A stretch of DNA of 64,000 nt from Pirellulaceae bacterium (GTDB taxonomy: Bacteria; Planctomycetota; Planctomycetia; Pirellulales; Pirellulaceae): NCBI GenBank assembly GCA_026004775.1, contig BPJU01000015.1, positions 91,199-155,198 of the forward strand, given 5' to 3'. Numbering within the stretch: position 1 is the first letter of the stretch; each line of letters begins with the position of its first letter. Shown here piece by piece: positions 18,001-26,182 of the stretch. The translations under genes were made by a program, and so were the position numbers. The notes beneath the pieces are model-generated. The model was not told the DNA's origin. It made no database searches and saw only the letters and a list, made by a program, of their open reading frames with translations.

Positions 18001-18103
18001 GCATGGCTTGCAAAACGGATGGGAGAAGTGGGCGTTTCGTGCGGTGAACCCGGTCAAGAGAATATTTCGTGGCATTATGGTCGGATACGTTCACGTTTTC
18101 CAT
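15068..18103 (-). CDS. PVC-type membrane-bound dehydrogenase with HEAT repeats and C-terminal heme c domain
   Basis: Large exported redox protein typical of Planctomycetes, of the group combining a propeller dehydrogenase-like N-terminus, HEAT repeats and a heme-binding C-terminus. The N-terminal half contains FRLPEGLVIELVACEPDVIDPVAIRFDAAG-type sequence, two DTDGDG calcium-like loops and LELGPDGALYVVDMYR. Residues of about 450-820 are helical, Leu/Ala/Arg-rich HEAT-like repeats. The C-terminus has heme motif CATCH (Cys886) followed by APDISDSRTKTPQQLLVDILQPNRAID and the TIGR02603-like tail. The start is uncertain: the ATG at 18103 directly abuts GGAAGGAG, and the GTG at 18094 has better spacing. 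The gene follows the MetE-like gene within a few tens of bases. Confidence 0.9.
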   Translation of the reverse strand: MENVNVSDHNATKYSLDRVHRTKRPLLPSVLQAMHLLPVCAAFLALDWGPYCACGQTGQDSPPTLLQTPLPLEPEQARQTFRLPEGLVIELVACEPDVIDPVAIRFDAAGHMWVVQMIDYPDGPPEGQPPLSRISRLTDTDGDGRYETAVVFAEHLLFPTGVQPWRDGLLVTLSGRVIWMRDTDGDGQADVSETWFEGFTEGNSQLRANHPVLALDNMIYIANGLRGGEVRDVRRPGLPVVSIRNRDFRFDPRGSFYEPVSGLGQFGLAFDDFGHRFVCSNRNPCRHVVLEDRYLARSPGVAVSEVMQDVAAFAENSRVFPLTRAWTTSNLHAHQFTAACGVLWYRGTALPEEYRNNIFVCEPTGNLVHREIPEAAGATFTSRPAYDDRDFLASTDEWFRPVNLELGPDGALYVVDMYRAVIEHPEFMPEELKRRPDLYLGRDRGRIWRIRRSGAPPRSDPVGSTPEQWLKALEHPNAWQRETAARLILENEPPQIDQALRRLAAEATTTVTKVHALWLLEGLHQLDADLLAEALEDPAPELREQALILSERFREDPSWRNRVAAKAGDADARVRFQAALWLIPARREELEALATILERSADDVWTRRAVQLAAGPLADSLLVTLVERAAKEGATRLVDAIVDVARTAGQVSDPRPEVLDRLITLAVSDPALTAEMARRALAGLLAGWARRSPKALAWLSENPRQVRWRELVVQEERAASDGALPESRRIEAMELLRFDPQTDLLRTLALDTAQPTALRVAAIRFLSNRQATSDSDQAFWETLIGRFIQELPAVRTSLVEAALARREVAERLVRAMEEGRLPPRQVAAADFARLQKHSLPDIRTRVAQLASLRVSEDRQVVLERYQPCLQLPADPRRGRDVFARHCATCHRIGSLGVDVAPDISDSRTKTPQQLLVDILQPNRAIDGNYISYIVQTSDGRVLTGIIASETATSITLRQAENKTEVLPRSDIEMIQSTGQSLMPEGLEQNISLQEMADLISFIKNWRYLPNQ

Positions 18104-18136
18104 CTCCTTCCCAAGAACCGGTGTCGGGTGCAACGT

Positions 18137-19174
18137 TCAGTCGCAGCCTATCTCACGCCGCACGATCTTTACACCGCTTACCAGATTGGCCAGTTTTTGG
18201 CGGGAAGCCCAGCGGGCTGTTTGGCTCAATCCACAATCCGGAGCCAGCGCCAGGCGTTGGGCCGGCACATATCGCAGGCACAGCCGCGTTCGTTGGGCGA
18301 CGTCGGCCGGAGTTTCTATGTAGTAGCTTTTTACATCGATTATTCCCACCGCCACGTCAAATCGCTCGGCAAACCGTGCGAGAATCTCCACTTCGGAAAA
18401 TTCGCGGTTTGCCATTTCCAAATGCACTTCGTCGACATCCAACTCCAGGAACTCGGGCAACATCGGTGCGTAGCTGCGCAGCCCGACAGCCCGGCCCTTA
18501 TAATTGCCGAAACAGAGGTGTGTGGAAACACGGCAGTGCGGGCGGAGCCCCGCCACCGTTCGGTTAAAAATATCTACCAGTCGGTTGCGATCTTCCCGAT
18601 AGGCGTAGCAACTCATCGACGGTTCATCGACCGTAATTTCGCGACAGCCGGCCGCTACCAGGCGTTCCAACTCCTGCCGAACGATCGGCACCAGAGCTTC
18701 GGCCACAGCGTACCGGTCAGGGTATTGGGAATTGGGAACCAGGCGCCCGCTCAATGTGTACGGTCCCGGCACACTCATTTTGAGGGCTACTCCCTGCGGC
18801 GCTACCCGCCGGAGCCGCTGGAATTCCTCGACGGTTCCCAATCCGTTCGGAGCAGAAAGAGGGCCGACGATACGATGGCGGCCGCGTTGATCGTGCGCCG
18901 GCGGACCGAAGCGGCGAGCCGGCCTCGCCTCACGCTCGATACCCTCCAGGAACCCGTAAAACGACAGGTTGAAGTCCAGCCGCGTCTGCTCTCCATCCGT
19001 AATCACGTCCAGCCCTGCCGACAACTGATCGTGAACCGCCACGATCACCGCGTCCTCCTGGAGCTCGCGCAGGTCGTCCGGCCCGAATTGTTCCAGATGG
19101 GCGCAAGCCAATTCCAGCCAACCGGGCCACGGGTAGCTTCCAATGACAGTGGTACGAAGCGGACGGGGTTGCAT
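18137..19174 (-). CDS. MetE-like cobalamin-independent methyltransferase domain protein
   Basis: A stand-alone C-terminal-type domain of cobalamin-independent methionine synthase (345 residues against about 750 for full MetE). It shows TTVIGSYPWP, GLDVITDGEQTR and the zinc ligands His and Cys in STHLCFGNY, a Glu in DEVHLEMANRE and Cys in LAPDCGLSQTARW. ITVDEPSMSCY provides the catalytic region. Such short proteins transfer a methyl group between a small carrier and a thiol; relatives are often labelled 5-methyltetrahydropteroyltriglutamate-homocysteine methyltransferase. It lies 17 bases after the SIS gene and just before the PVC cytochrome gene, so one transcript is plausible. True substrate unknown. 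Confidence 0.85.
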   Translation of the reverse strand: MQPRPLRTTVIGSYPWPGWLELACAHLEQFGPDDLRELQEDAVIVAVHDQLSAGLDVITDGEQTRLDFNLSFYGFLEGIEREARPARRFGPPAHDQRGRHRIVGPLSAPNGLGTVEEFQRLRRVAPQGVALKMSVPGPYTLSGRLVPNSQYPDRYAVAEALVPIVRQELERLVAAGCREITVDEPSMSCYAYREDRNRLVDIFNRTVAGLRPHCRVSTHLCFGNYKGRAVGLRSYAPMLPEFLELDVDEVHLEMANREFSEVEILARFAERFDVAVGIIDVKSYYIETPADVAQRTRLCLRYVPAQRLALAPDCGLSQTARWASRQKLANLVSGVKIVRREIGCD

Positions 19175-19191
19175 CGCCAGGTTGCTCCCGG

Positions 19192-20025
19192 TCAGGAAGG
19201 CAATTCCGATTGGGCTCGGCCGGAATGACTCGCACCGGCACCCGCCAACAGGGCTCCCAGGCGCCGCCCGTGTTCATCGTAAGCCTCTTCGAACAGGCGT
19301 CGCGACCGGTCGGGCCCCACCACATTGGCTGCGGCGAGCACCGGCGGCAAGGCTCCACGCGAAGCCAAACGCGAGGCGACTTCGGCCTTGATCGCGTTGA
19401 CAACCAGGGCTCCTCCCACGGTGGAAACTGGAGCGATCGGTGTTTCCACGCCGGCCAACCGGACCACGGCGTCGCCGGGAGGGGCTCCGGTATCGAGCAC
19501 CAGGTCGGCTACGTCGGGCAATTTGAGCCCGCGCGGGTGCCGGCTCGCCATCGTTCGCGAATGCGCTACACTCACTAAGGCCACCACGCGGATGCCGGCC
19601 CGACGGAATAGCTCGGCCATTTCCACGGTCACGACACTCACCCCGCTAGACGAAATTAGCAGTGCGCAGTCGCGCGCATCCAGGGCAAAATTCCTCAAAA
19701 TGCGTTCTGCCAGCCCGGGACAGTTTTCCAGAAACATTGCCTGCCTTTGCCCATTGGCCCCCACCACTTGATTGTGGAAAGTCAGCGACAGCTCCACGAT
19801 CGGATGAAACCCGGGGAACGATCCGTACCGGGGCCACATTTCCTCCACCAGGATGCGGCTGTGTCCGGCGCCGAACAGATGCACGACGCGACCTTGGTGA
19901 ATACTTTCGGCGAACCAGTCGGCGGCTTGCTCGATCGCCGCTTTCTGCCGCCGCACCGATGCCAACAGCCATTCACAGGATGCCAGATACTGTTCTGTCG
20001 CTGAAATCTCGGGACTATTACTCAT
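19192..20025 (-). CDS. SIS-domain sugar-phosphate binding protein
   Basis: Cytoplasmic 277-residue SIS-fold protein that binds phosphorylated sugars (isomerase or etherase type). Motifs are GRVVHLFGAGHSRILVEEMWPR, CALLISSSGVSVVTVEMAELFRRAGIRVVALVS and VSTVGGALVVNAIKAEVASRL. The arrangement resembles the SIS family related to MurQ/GmhA but is not closely assignable. The ATG at 20025 (MSNSPEISATEQYL) is chosen because ACGGAAA precedes it; the open frame upstream to 20256 begins with TTG and reads as low-complexity basic sequence. The 227 bases between it and the SDR gene carry no gene. It is co-directional with SDR and MetE-like genes. Confidence 0.85.
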   Translation of the reverse strand: MSNSPEISATEQYLASCEWLLASVRRQKAAIEQAADWFAESIHQGRVVHLFGAGHSRILVEEMWPRYGSFPGFHPIVELSLTFHNQVVGANGQRQAMFLENCPGLAERILRNFALDARDCALLISSSGVSVVTVEMAELFRRAGIRVVALVSVAHSRTMASRHPRGLKLPDVADLVLDTGAPPGDAVVRLAGVETPIAPVSTVGGALVVNAIKAEVASRLASRGALPPVLAAANVVGPDRSRRLFEEAYDEHGRRLGALLAGAGASHSGRAQSELPS

Positions 20026-20252
20026 TTTCCGTTCAGTTTGGGCCGGCCTCTCGTCCCCATGCGCTCCTCGGCTGCGGAGTACAACTTGGTCAATACTGTT
20101 CATCATAGGTTGCCAACGCCCGCCGATCCACACGCCTGGAAAGCGCCGCTGGATCACACGGTGAACACAAACCGACGAAGCGATGTCGCATCTGCGGTTT
20201 TGCTTTCGATGGGTGGATGGCCGGTGAATCGCGCCGTAAGGCAAGACGAGGT

Positions 20253-21128
20253 TCAATCGTGGGGCGAAGAGCGGATCGCCACGGCGCCCGAATCGGTGAC
20301 GGTCCAGCCGCCGTCGACGGCGATCACTTGGCCGGTGACCAGGCGGGATTCGTCGGACAAAAGGTAAACGACGGCGGCCGCCACGTCACTGGGCAGGCCG
20401 GGCCCGCCCTGCCCTAGCGGCTGCTTGCGCCGCAGAAACTCCTGGATCTGGTCATCGGCCAGGGCCCGCTCGGCCATCGGGGTTTGGATCAGACCGGGTG
20501 CCACAGCATTGACACGGATGTTCCACGGTGCATAAAAGGCGGCCGCGGCTCGGGTCAGTCCGACTACCGCCGCTTTGGCGGCCGCATAGGCGTGAGTGGC
20601 AAAGTGCCGTGGGGCCGGGTGATCAGCCAATACCGAGGTGATGTTGACGATCGAGCCTTGTCCGGCACGCATCAGGGGCTCGAGCGCCGCGCGGTTCGAA
20701 TGATAAACCGTCTCCAGATTCCACCGCAATGTCTCAGTCCACCCTTCCCACGGGATTTCGTGCAACGGACCATCCCCCAAGGCTCGCCCGCTCCCTCCGG
20801 CCACGTGCACCAACCCATCCAGGCGGCCCCAGGTCTGGATGGCCAGGCGGACGGCCACGACGGATGTTTCGGGATAGCGAGCGTCCCCGATCACCAGACG
20901 CACGTGGCGGTGGCGCAGAGCCGGCAGCCAGGGAAGCGGCGTTGCCGCTTTGGGCATAAGCCCCGCAGCCACCAAAGTCGCACCACCGGCAAAACACGCC
21001 TCGACAACCGCAGCCCCGATCCCGCCCGTGCCGCCCATGACCACGATCACTTTCCCGGCCAGCCGTCCGGATGGCTGGGTCTGCCGAACAACCGGGTTGG
21101 GATCCCTGTCATCGACGGGTTCATTCAT
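20253..21128 (-). CDS. SDR-family NAD(P)-dependent oxidoreductase
   Basis: Short-chain dehydrogenase of 291 residues. The cofactor motif is GGTGGIGAAVVEACF (TGxxxGxG variant). The structural motif is LVHVAGGSG in place of NNAG. Catalytic residues are Ser in IVNITSVLAD and Tyr/Lys in HAYAAAKAAVVGLTRA, and the C-terminus has VNAVAPGLIQTPMA and VIAVDGGWTVT. Leading residues 1-24 are an extra polar tail. Its position between the TIM-barrel isomerase and the SIS protein suggests carbohydrate or cyclitol catabolism. Substrate unknown. Confidence 0.92.
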   Translation of the reverse strand: MNEPVDDRDPNPVVRQTQPSGRLAGKVIVVMGGTGGIGAAVVEACFAGGATLVAAGLMPKAATPLPWLPALRHRHVRLVIGDARYPETSVVAVRLAIQTWGRLDGLVHVAGGSGRALGDGPLHEIPWEGWTETLRWNLETVYHSNRAALEPLMRAGQGSIVNITSVLADHPAPRHFATHAYAAAKAAVVGLTRAAAAFYAPWNIRVNAVAPGLIQTPMAERALADDQIQEFLRRKQPLGQGGPGLPSDVAAAVVYLLSDESRLVTGQVIAVDGGWTVTDSGAVAIRSSPHD

Positions 21129-21216
21129 CGAGCAGCTTCCACCTGTATGCGGATTCGCGCGGTTACGGCGCTAAACTGATTCTTATGCGTAATCGCGATG
21201 GTCCTGGGAATCATTG

Positions 21217-22137
21217 TCATCTTCGCGGGATGAAATTTCGCAGATATGTATGGCATTGGACAAGTGAAGCTTTTCGCGACTCCAAACTGTCTTCATAGGC
21301 ACGGTCTTCCACTTCCACGCAAATCGGCCCTCGGTAACCAACGTCTGTCAATACGGAAAAGAATTTGCCCCAGTCGATCTCGCCCAGTCCGGGTAGTTTC
21401 GGAACGTGATATTCCAGCGGTGTGGCAAGAATACCGACGTCATCCAGCCGGTGGTGATCGATCCGCACATCCTTGGCATGGATGTGGAACAACCGCTGCG
21501 AGAATTCGCGAAGCGGCTTCAGGTAGTCCATTTGCTGCCAGATCATATGCGATGGGTCATAATTCAACCCGAAAAAGGGGCTGGGAATCTCAGAAAACAT
21601 GCGGCGCCAGATGGCGGGGGATATCGCCAGATTCTTGCCGCCGGGCCATTCGTCACGAGTAAACAGCATCGGGCAATTCTCGATACCGATTCGCACCTGG
21701 TGCTCTTCAGCAAACGCTACCAGTGGTCGCCAGACTTCCAGGAAGCGCTGCCAGTTTTCGTCGATAGAGCGAGTCCAGTCGCGGCCTACGAACGTATTCA
21801 TCTGCCGGATACCCAGACGCGCCGCGGCTTGAATCACCTTGCGGATGTGTTCGACGGCAGCCTGAGATTCCCCGGCATTCGGTGACAGCGGATTCGGATA
21901 ATAGCCCAGCCCGCTGATGGCTACTCCCGTGGATTCCACCAGGCGGCGCACCGATTCGGCTTGTGTATCAGAAAAGTCCGTGACGTCCAGATGCGTCACG
22001 CCTGCATACCGCCGCTCAGCCTTGCTGACAGGCCAGCACATGATTTCCACGCAGTCATAACCTGTTTCGGCAGCGAATCGGAGCACTTCCTCCAGTGACA
22101 ACTCAGGCAGGATCGCGCTGACAAAACCAAGTTTCAT
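21217..22137 (-). CDS. sugar phosphate isomerase/epimerase (xylose isomerase-like TIM barrel)
   Basis: A 306-residue AP-endonuclease-2/xylose-isomerase-like barrel. Start [22 protein letters not shown] at 22137 has AAAGGGG about 10 bases upstream; the longer open frame to 22566 overlaps the divergent gene and is rejected. Divalent-metal ligands are readable as Glu in [10 protein letters not shown], Asp/His in [13 protein letters not shown], His in [12 protein letters not shown] and Glu in [12 protein letters not shown]. Such enzymes isomerise or epimerise keto-sugars or inosose. It heads the minus-strand run 22137-15068 and is divergent from the response-regulator gene 187 bases away. Confidence 0.92.
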   Translation of the reverse strand: MKLGFVSAILPELSLEEVLRFAAETGYDCVEIMCWPVSKAERRYAGVTHLDVTDFSDTQAESVRRLVESTGVAISGLGYYPNPLSPNAGESQAAVEHIRKVIQAAARLGIRQMNTFVGRDWTRSIDENWQRFLEVWRPLVAFAEEHQVRIGIENCPMLFTRDEWPGGKNLAISPAIWRRMFSEIPSPFFGLNYDPSHMIWQQMDYLKPLREFSQRLFHIHAKDVRIDHHRLDDVGILATPLEYHVPKLPGLGEIDWGKFFSVLTDVGYRGPICVEVEDRAYEDSLESRKASLVQCHTYLRNFIPRR

Positions 22138-22324
22138 GGCTATCAACCCCTTTCGTGCAGATTTGCCGCAGCCGCGTTTTGTTTGAGCCTCCAGCGCCAA
22201 CGAAACGAATCCGATGCATGTTCGACCACAATGTGCTAGACTAACTCCATGCCCGATCCATGGGACCGACCGATCATGGTGGCATAGAGGCAGGGCGTCT
22301 GCAAGACATCGCGAGGGTACAACG

Positions 22325-23233
22325 ATGGTGCGCATCCTGGTCGTCGATGACTGTGCTGCCGACCGCCACGTGATCAGGAGGCTGCTTGAGAAGCGGGAAG
22401 AGTGGCAGGTTGAAGAAGCCTCGGACGGAAAGCAGGCTTTGGCGAATATCCGGCAGTCACCCCCCTCGCTGGTATTGACCGACATGCAGATGCCCGGTTT
22501 GGATGGCCTGGAATTGGTGCGGGTATTGCGCGAGCAAGTCCCCGGACTGCCGGTCGTGCTCGTCACGGCTCGGGGAAGTGAAGAACTCGCGATGAAAGCT
22601 TTACGAGCCGGTGCGGCCGGCTATGTCCCGAAACGATTGTTGGACAGCGAACTGGTCGACGTTGTCGACCGCGTGCTGGACGTCGCCCTGGAACAACAGA
22701 ACTATTACGCTCTGCTGCGCGAACTGCGGCGCGTCCGGTGGCGCGTCAGCTTGCCCAACGACAAGACGTTGATACGAGCCCTGGTCAGTTTCGTGCGGCG
22801 GCAGATGTGGGAAATGCATCTGGGGGACGAAGCCCAACAGTTTCAAGTGGCTCTGGCCCTGGAAGAAGCTCTCTCCAACGCCTTGTACCACGGCAACCTG
22901 GAACTGGACTCCAGCTTGCGGCAAACCGACATCGACGCCTTCTACCAACTGGCCGAATCCCGCTCGCGACAGGCTCCCTACAAAGATCGCCGAATCGAAG
23001 TAACGGCACTTCTCAGTCCTGAACTTGTGCGCCTGCGCGTCCAAGACGAAGGACCGGGTTTCGATCCCGCACAAATTCCCGATCCGACTGAGGCGGAAAA
23101 CTTGGAGAAAGTCAGCGGAAGAGGCATTCTGCTCATGAAAACGTTCATGGATAGCGTGCGTTTTTTGGGTAGGGGCAACATCGTCATCATGCTCAAGCGC
23201 TTACAGCCAATGCCGTATTTCTACAAAGGATAG
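22325..23233 (+). CDS. response regulator receiver fused to RsbW-like HATPase (anti-sigma/serine kinase)
   Basis: Two-domain signalling protein of 302 residues. Residues 1-120 are a receiver domain with acidic pocket DD at 8-9, phospho-acceptor Asp53 (VLTDMQMPG), Thr81 and Lys103. After a linker, residues 140-295 form a GHKL ATPase of the SpoIIAB/RsbW kind: N box [14 protein letters not shown] (Asn185), G1 box DEGPGFD and G2 box SGRGILLMK. This architecture phosphorylates or sequesters a partner under control of receiver phosphorylation. The STAS gene begins 3 bases after its stop, making a classical partner pair. Start at ATG 22325 with GAGGG upstream. Confidence 0.93.
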   Translation: MVRILVVDDCAADRHVIRRLLEKREEWQVEEASDGKQALANIRQSPPSLVLTDMQMPGLDGLELVRVLREQVPGLPVVLVTARGSEELAMKALRAGAAGYVPKRLLDSELVDVVDRVLDVALEQQNYYALLRELRRVRWRVSLPNDKTLIRALVSFVRRQMWEMHLGDEAQQFQVALALEEALSNALYHGNLELDSSLRQTDIDAFYQLAESRSRQAPYKDRRIEVTALLSPELVRLRVQDEGPGFDPAQIPDPTEAENLEKVSGRGILLMKTFMDSVRFLGRGNIVIMLKRLQPMPYFYKG

Positions 23234-23236
23234 CCG

Positions 23237-23602
23237 ATGAACGACACGTCATGGGCGATCCGCCGGGAGAGAAATGTCCTGGTAGTGCAAGTTACTGGTC
23301 CTCTGGGAGAATTTGATCGCCGGTTGGTCGAGCAGTTTACCCAAGAGGTGCAGAACGCCTTGCAAGGTCAAACCGGGGCTTCCTTGGTGGTGGATCTCGG
23401 CGACTGTACGCTGTTAGGCTCCGGCGCGCTGGGGGCGTTGATCCGTTTGAGAAATGAAGTGGTTGCGTCCGGAGGCCGCGCTGCCTTGAGCGGAGCCACT
23501 GGCCCGATACTGACCATTGTGCGAACCGTGCGTCTGGATCGGATGTGGGAGCTGTACGACACGGTGGATGCCGCCTTGTGTGCGCTCAGCCCGGCAACCT
23601 GA
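23237..23602 (+). CDS. STAS-domain anti-sigma factor antagonist
   Basis: A 121-residue SpoIIAA/RsbV-type protein. After SWAIRRERNVLVVQVTGPLGEFD comes the phosphorylation region LVVDLGDCTLLGSGALGAL, with Ser62 in the position of the serine phosphorylated by RsbW/SpoIIAB kinases. RAALSGATGPILTIVRTVRLDRMWELYDTVDAAL completes the fold. The gene starts 3 bases after the RR-HATPase gene and is surely its target or partner. No sigma factor or PP2C phosphatase is nearby, so the output of the switch is unknown. Confidence 0.92.
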   Translation: MNDTSWAIRRERNVLVVQVTGPLGEFDRRLVEQFTQEVQNALQGQTGASLVVDLGDCTLLGSGALGALIRLRNEVVASGGRAALSGATGPILTIVRTVRLDRMWELYDTVDAALCALSPAT

Positions 23603-24016
23603 GCAGGCTGACGCTCGTCGGACAAGAGTCATTTTTCACCAGATCTGTGTTCATTCCGCCACGCGCTTCGTGCACGGCCGGCATCTTGGGCCGAATCGGT
23701 TTTTTTTTCACTTCCGGAGCAATGGGCGCAATCAGTCTTTTTACAAGCAGCACCGTACGAACTACTAGCGGAACTGGTGTTTCGGTGAGCATGCCCCACT
23801 TTGGACGAAAAAGGGTGACGTAGAATTCGATTACACGAGGGATGCACGCCGGACAGTAGATTTAGCGCCTATCCGAAAACCGGTTCGAGGGCCTATCGAT
23901 AAAGGAACCAAGAGCGATTTTCGGATAGGTAATTAGTTAAATCTTGTCAAAAAGGTGCCAGGTTGGGGCTCGGCAGACTTGAGGATCGTGGTACTGATCG
24001 GAAATGAGGGCAAGGA
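23603..24016. other. intergenic region without recognised gene
   Basis: About 410 bases between the STAS and GGDEF genes. Short frames on both strands are poor candidates. The only structure I see is the inverted repeat at 23868-23929, listed separately. Confidence 0.6.
23868..23929. repeat. 12-bp perfect inverted repeat (possible IS-end remnant)
   Basis: CCTATCCGAAAA at 23868-23879 is exactly inverted as TTTTCGGATAGG at 23918-23929, with 38 bases between. It could be a large stem-loop, a tiny MITE, or the joined ends of an insertion sequence that lost its interior. No flanking duplication is evident and no T-tract follows. Confidence 0.6.
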
Positions 24017-25147
24017 GTGAGAATCGATCAGGTTGACGTTTTTATTTTGGGGATGGTGCTGGGGGCGGCGCTGGTCGGCGTGGGCGTGCTGCTGGCGGTG
24101 GGCGTGGTACGCCGGCTTTTTCCGATCAGCCAGCCTACCGCCGATCAGTTGTTGCAAGTTGCTCGTCAACTGATGCGGTGGAGCCGCGCGGTCGCCGACG
24201 ATGTGGCCCAGTTCGACTCGACGCTGGAGGAATTCACCGCGGCAAGCGATGCACTGGCCGGTGGCGACGCCGGCGACCCGCGTGCGGTGGAACGCGTACT
24301 GGAGGCGAATCGGCGGCTTCGCCAGAGGCTCCACCAGGCCCAAATCACTCTGGCCAAAAAATCGGCACTGATCCGCGAATTGATGCACCGTTCGGACACT
24401 GACCCCCTCACCGGCATCCATAACCGCCGATACTTGGAAGACCAGATGCGTCGTTTGATGGCCCAGGCCAGGCGGCATGGGCGTTCGCTTTCGGTCATTT
24501 TTGTGGACGTGGACCGTTTCAAGTCCATCAACGACCGCTGCGGGCACGCGGCGGGTGATGATCTTCTGAAGAAGACCGCCCAGCGGCTGCGTTGCGAAAT
24601 CCGCGAGCAAGACGTGCTGGGACGGTACGGCGGGGAAGAATTCTGCCTGCTGTTGCCCGACACCGGACTGGAAGCAGCCTGTGCTACGGCGGAACGCCTG
24701 CGCTCAACAGTCGCTCAGCTTCCCTGCCCGGGGGACAACCACCGTCCGGTCACGATCAGTTGCGGCGTCGCTGTTTATTCGCCCGGAGAGACGGCCGAAC
24801 AATGCTGGAATCGAGCTGACCAGGCTCTTTACGCTGCCAAACGAAACGGCCGCGATCAAGTCTGGTACCACAACGGTGCCCGCCTCTGCCGCTACACGAC
24901 CGGCGGAAACGCCGAGGTTACCGGATGTGGGCCGTCAGAACCGGACGCTTCCAGCCGCCAACTGCGCGCCGCAAGCCAGGCGGCCGATGGCGGACCCCCC
25001 GCTCCGCGATTGACCCGGTCTGGGCGACAACCCGATATGGCTCAACCGAACGACGATGCGGTTGCGGACCATTGGCAGGAGATTTGCGGGCGGCTGAGAC
25101 GGCGGCTACAGGAAGTACTTGCTGAGGCGGATCGGCCACCGCCGTGA
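24017..25147 (+). CDS. diguanylate cyclase (GGEEF) with N-terminal membrane helix
   Basis: Synthesises cyclic di-GMP from two GTP. Residues 8-30 form one transmembrane helix (VFILGMVLGAALVGVGVLLAVGV), then a helical coiled-coil linker to about 125. The GGDEF domain starts DTDPLTGIHNRRYLEDQ, with SVIFVDVDRFKSINDRCGHAAGDDLL and the active-site GGEEF at 205-209. An RxxD inhibitory I-site (Arg196-Asp199) is intact five residues before it, so product feedback is expected. The C-terminal ~90 residues are a disordered Pro/Ala/Arg-rich tail. The GTG start has GAGGG upstream; an ATG 12 codons in is an alternative. It is co-directional with, but 410 bases from, the RR/STAS pair. Confidence 0.92.
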   Translation: MRIDQVDVFILGMVLGAALVGVGVLLAVGVVRRLFPISQPTADQLLQVARQLMRWSRAVADDVAQFDSTLEEFTAASDALAGGDAGDPRAVERVLEANRRLRQRLHQAQITLAKKSALIRELMHRSDTDPLTGIHNRRYLEDQMRRLMAQARRHGRSLSVIFVDVDRFKSINDRCGHAAGDDLLKKTAQRLRCEIREQDVLGRYGGEEFCLLLPDTGLEAACATAERLRSTVAQLPCPGDNHRPVTISCGVAVYSPGETAEQCWNRADQALYAAKRNGRDQVWYHNGARLCRYTTGGNAEVTGCGPSEPDASSRQLRAASQAADGGPPAPRLTRSGRQPDMAQPNDDAVADHWQEICGRLRRRLQEVLAEADRPPP

Positions 25148-25285
25148 AAATGATTCTTTTGAAAACCCATAACCGGCGATGGATAATTCTTGCTGCCGGT
25201 AACCCAACTCCCGGCGAATATGCCGTAGGCAACACCTGCCATCCGCCCTTGTTCGCGGCTGTGGTCTATTAGCGGCCTCGCTGGA

Positions 25286-26179
25286 TTACGGGTCCCACGT
25301 CACCGGTTCTTGTCCCGCCCGTGTTCCAAGTGCGTGATATACCGCCGGATCGATCGTGGTAGAAATGTTGTGGACCGAACCATCGCACATGAGAAACTGG
25401 GCGATCGTGCGGTGAGGAGCGGAAATGTCACGATCATCACTCAGCGGATGATTCGGTGTGTGTCCTGTCTGGAAAAGTACCATGTGGCCGTGGTCATCGG
25501 TGGGGTCAAGAATATCGCGCACGGCACCGGCCCAGGTCGTCTCGTATTCGAAGTGATTACCATGCACGCCCCCGCTACGAAACGGCCCATTCTCCCGCTC
25601 GCCCACCGCAAACGTGTTACTTAATCCGTCCCGTATATCCGCAAGACGTGTGGCGCTGTTGCGACTGAAAACACCGTCGCGTTTTTCCGGTGTATCATCC
25701 AAGTCAGGCGGGCCGAAGTTGGCGACATAGCTAGCCATCGCGTATCGTTCGTCACCCATTTCCACAAATCCGTCCCACGAGCGATGATCACTGGGGCAAA
25801 GAAACACCGGCAGATGCCGCTCGCGTGGAATACGATTCACATTGTGATAGATCGGAAATCGAAAATCGAATTCGTCGTAGATTTGAGGCAGCTCGACGAA
25901 GGGCAATAACATAGCTCCCCAGGAAAAGCCGGCGGCATTGCCCTGAGGGTCGAAGCGAAACAAATAACCCGGCGGCAGGAGACGAAAGGCGTTTTCGTAG
26001 TTATGCAGAGCGATCCCGAACTGCCGCAGATTGTTCTTGCAACTCATCTTGCGTGCCGCCTCACGCGCTGCCTGGACCGCCGGCAACAACAGCGCGATCA
26101 GGATGCCGATCACAAAGATCACCACCAGCAGTTCGATCAGCGTGAACCCGGATCGAAAGCATGTCGGACGGCAGTTCAT
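25286..26179 (-). CDS. DUF1559 pilin-like exported protein
   Basis: Planctomycete-specific family with a type IV pilin-like N-terminus. The prepilin cleavage/methylation site is CFRSGFTLIELLVVIFVIGILIALLLPAV-type sequence (Phe after Gly12), followed by the characteristic AREAARKMSCKNNLRQFGIALHNY. The C-terminus has the family's H-x9-DG motif (HRTIAQFLMCDGSV). Length 297 is usual. Function is unproven; the proteins are thought to be surface-assembled pseudopilins. The gene starts 3 bases after the His-rich lipoprotein stop, so both are in one operon. Confidence 0.95.
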   Translation of the reverse strand: MNCRPTCFRSGFTLIELLVVIFVIGILIALLLPAVQAAREAARKMSCKNNLRQFGIALHNYENAFRLLPPGYLFRFDPQGNAAGFSWGAMLLPFVELPQIYDEFDFRFPIYHNVNRIPRERHLPVFLCPSDHRSWDGFVEMGDERYAMASYVANFGPPDLDDTPEKRDGVFSRNSATRLADIRDGLSNTFAVGERENGPFRSGGVHGNHFEYETTWAGAVRDILDPTDDHGHMVLFQTGHTPNHPLSDDRDISAPHRTIAQFLMCDGSVHNISTTIDPAVYHALGTRAGQEPVTWDP

Positions 26180-26182
26180 TGC

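Noticed and set aside
17867..19228. 453-residue plus-strand frame over the MetE-like and PVC genes
   Set aside because: It lies antisense to two well-supported genes, has no family motif, and long antisense frames are expected in GC-rich coding DNA.
23586..23792. 68-residue minus-strand frame after the STAS gene
   Set aside because: Somewhat protein-like but overlaps the end of the STAS gene antisense and has no clear RBS or homology I can name.
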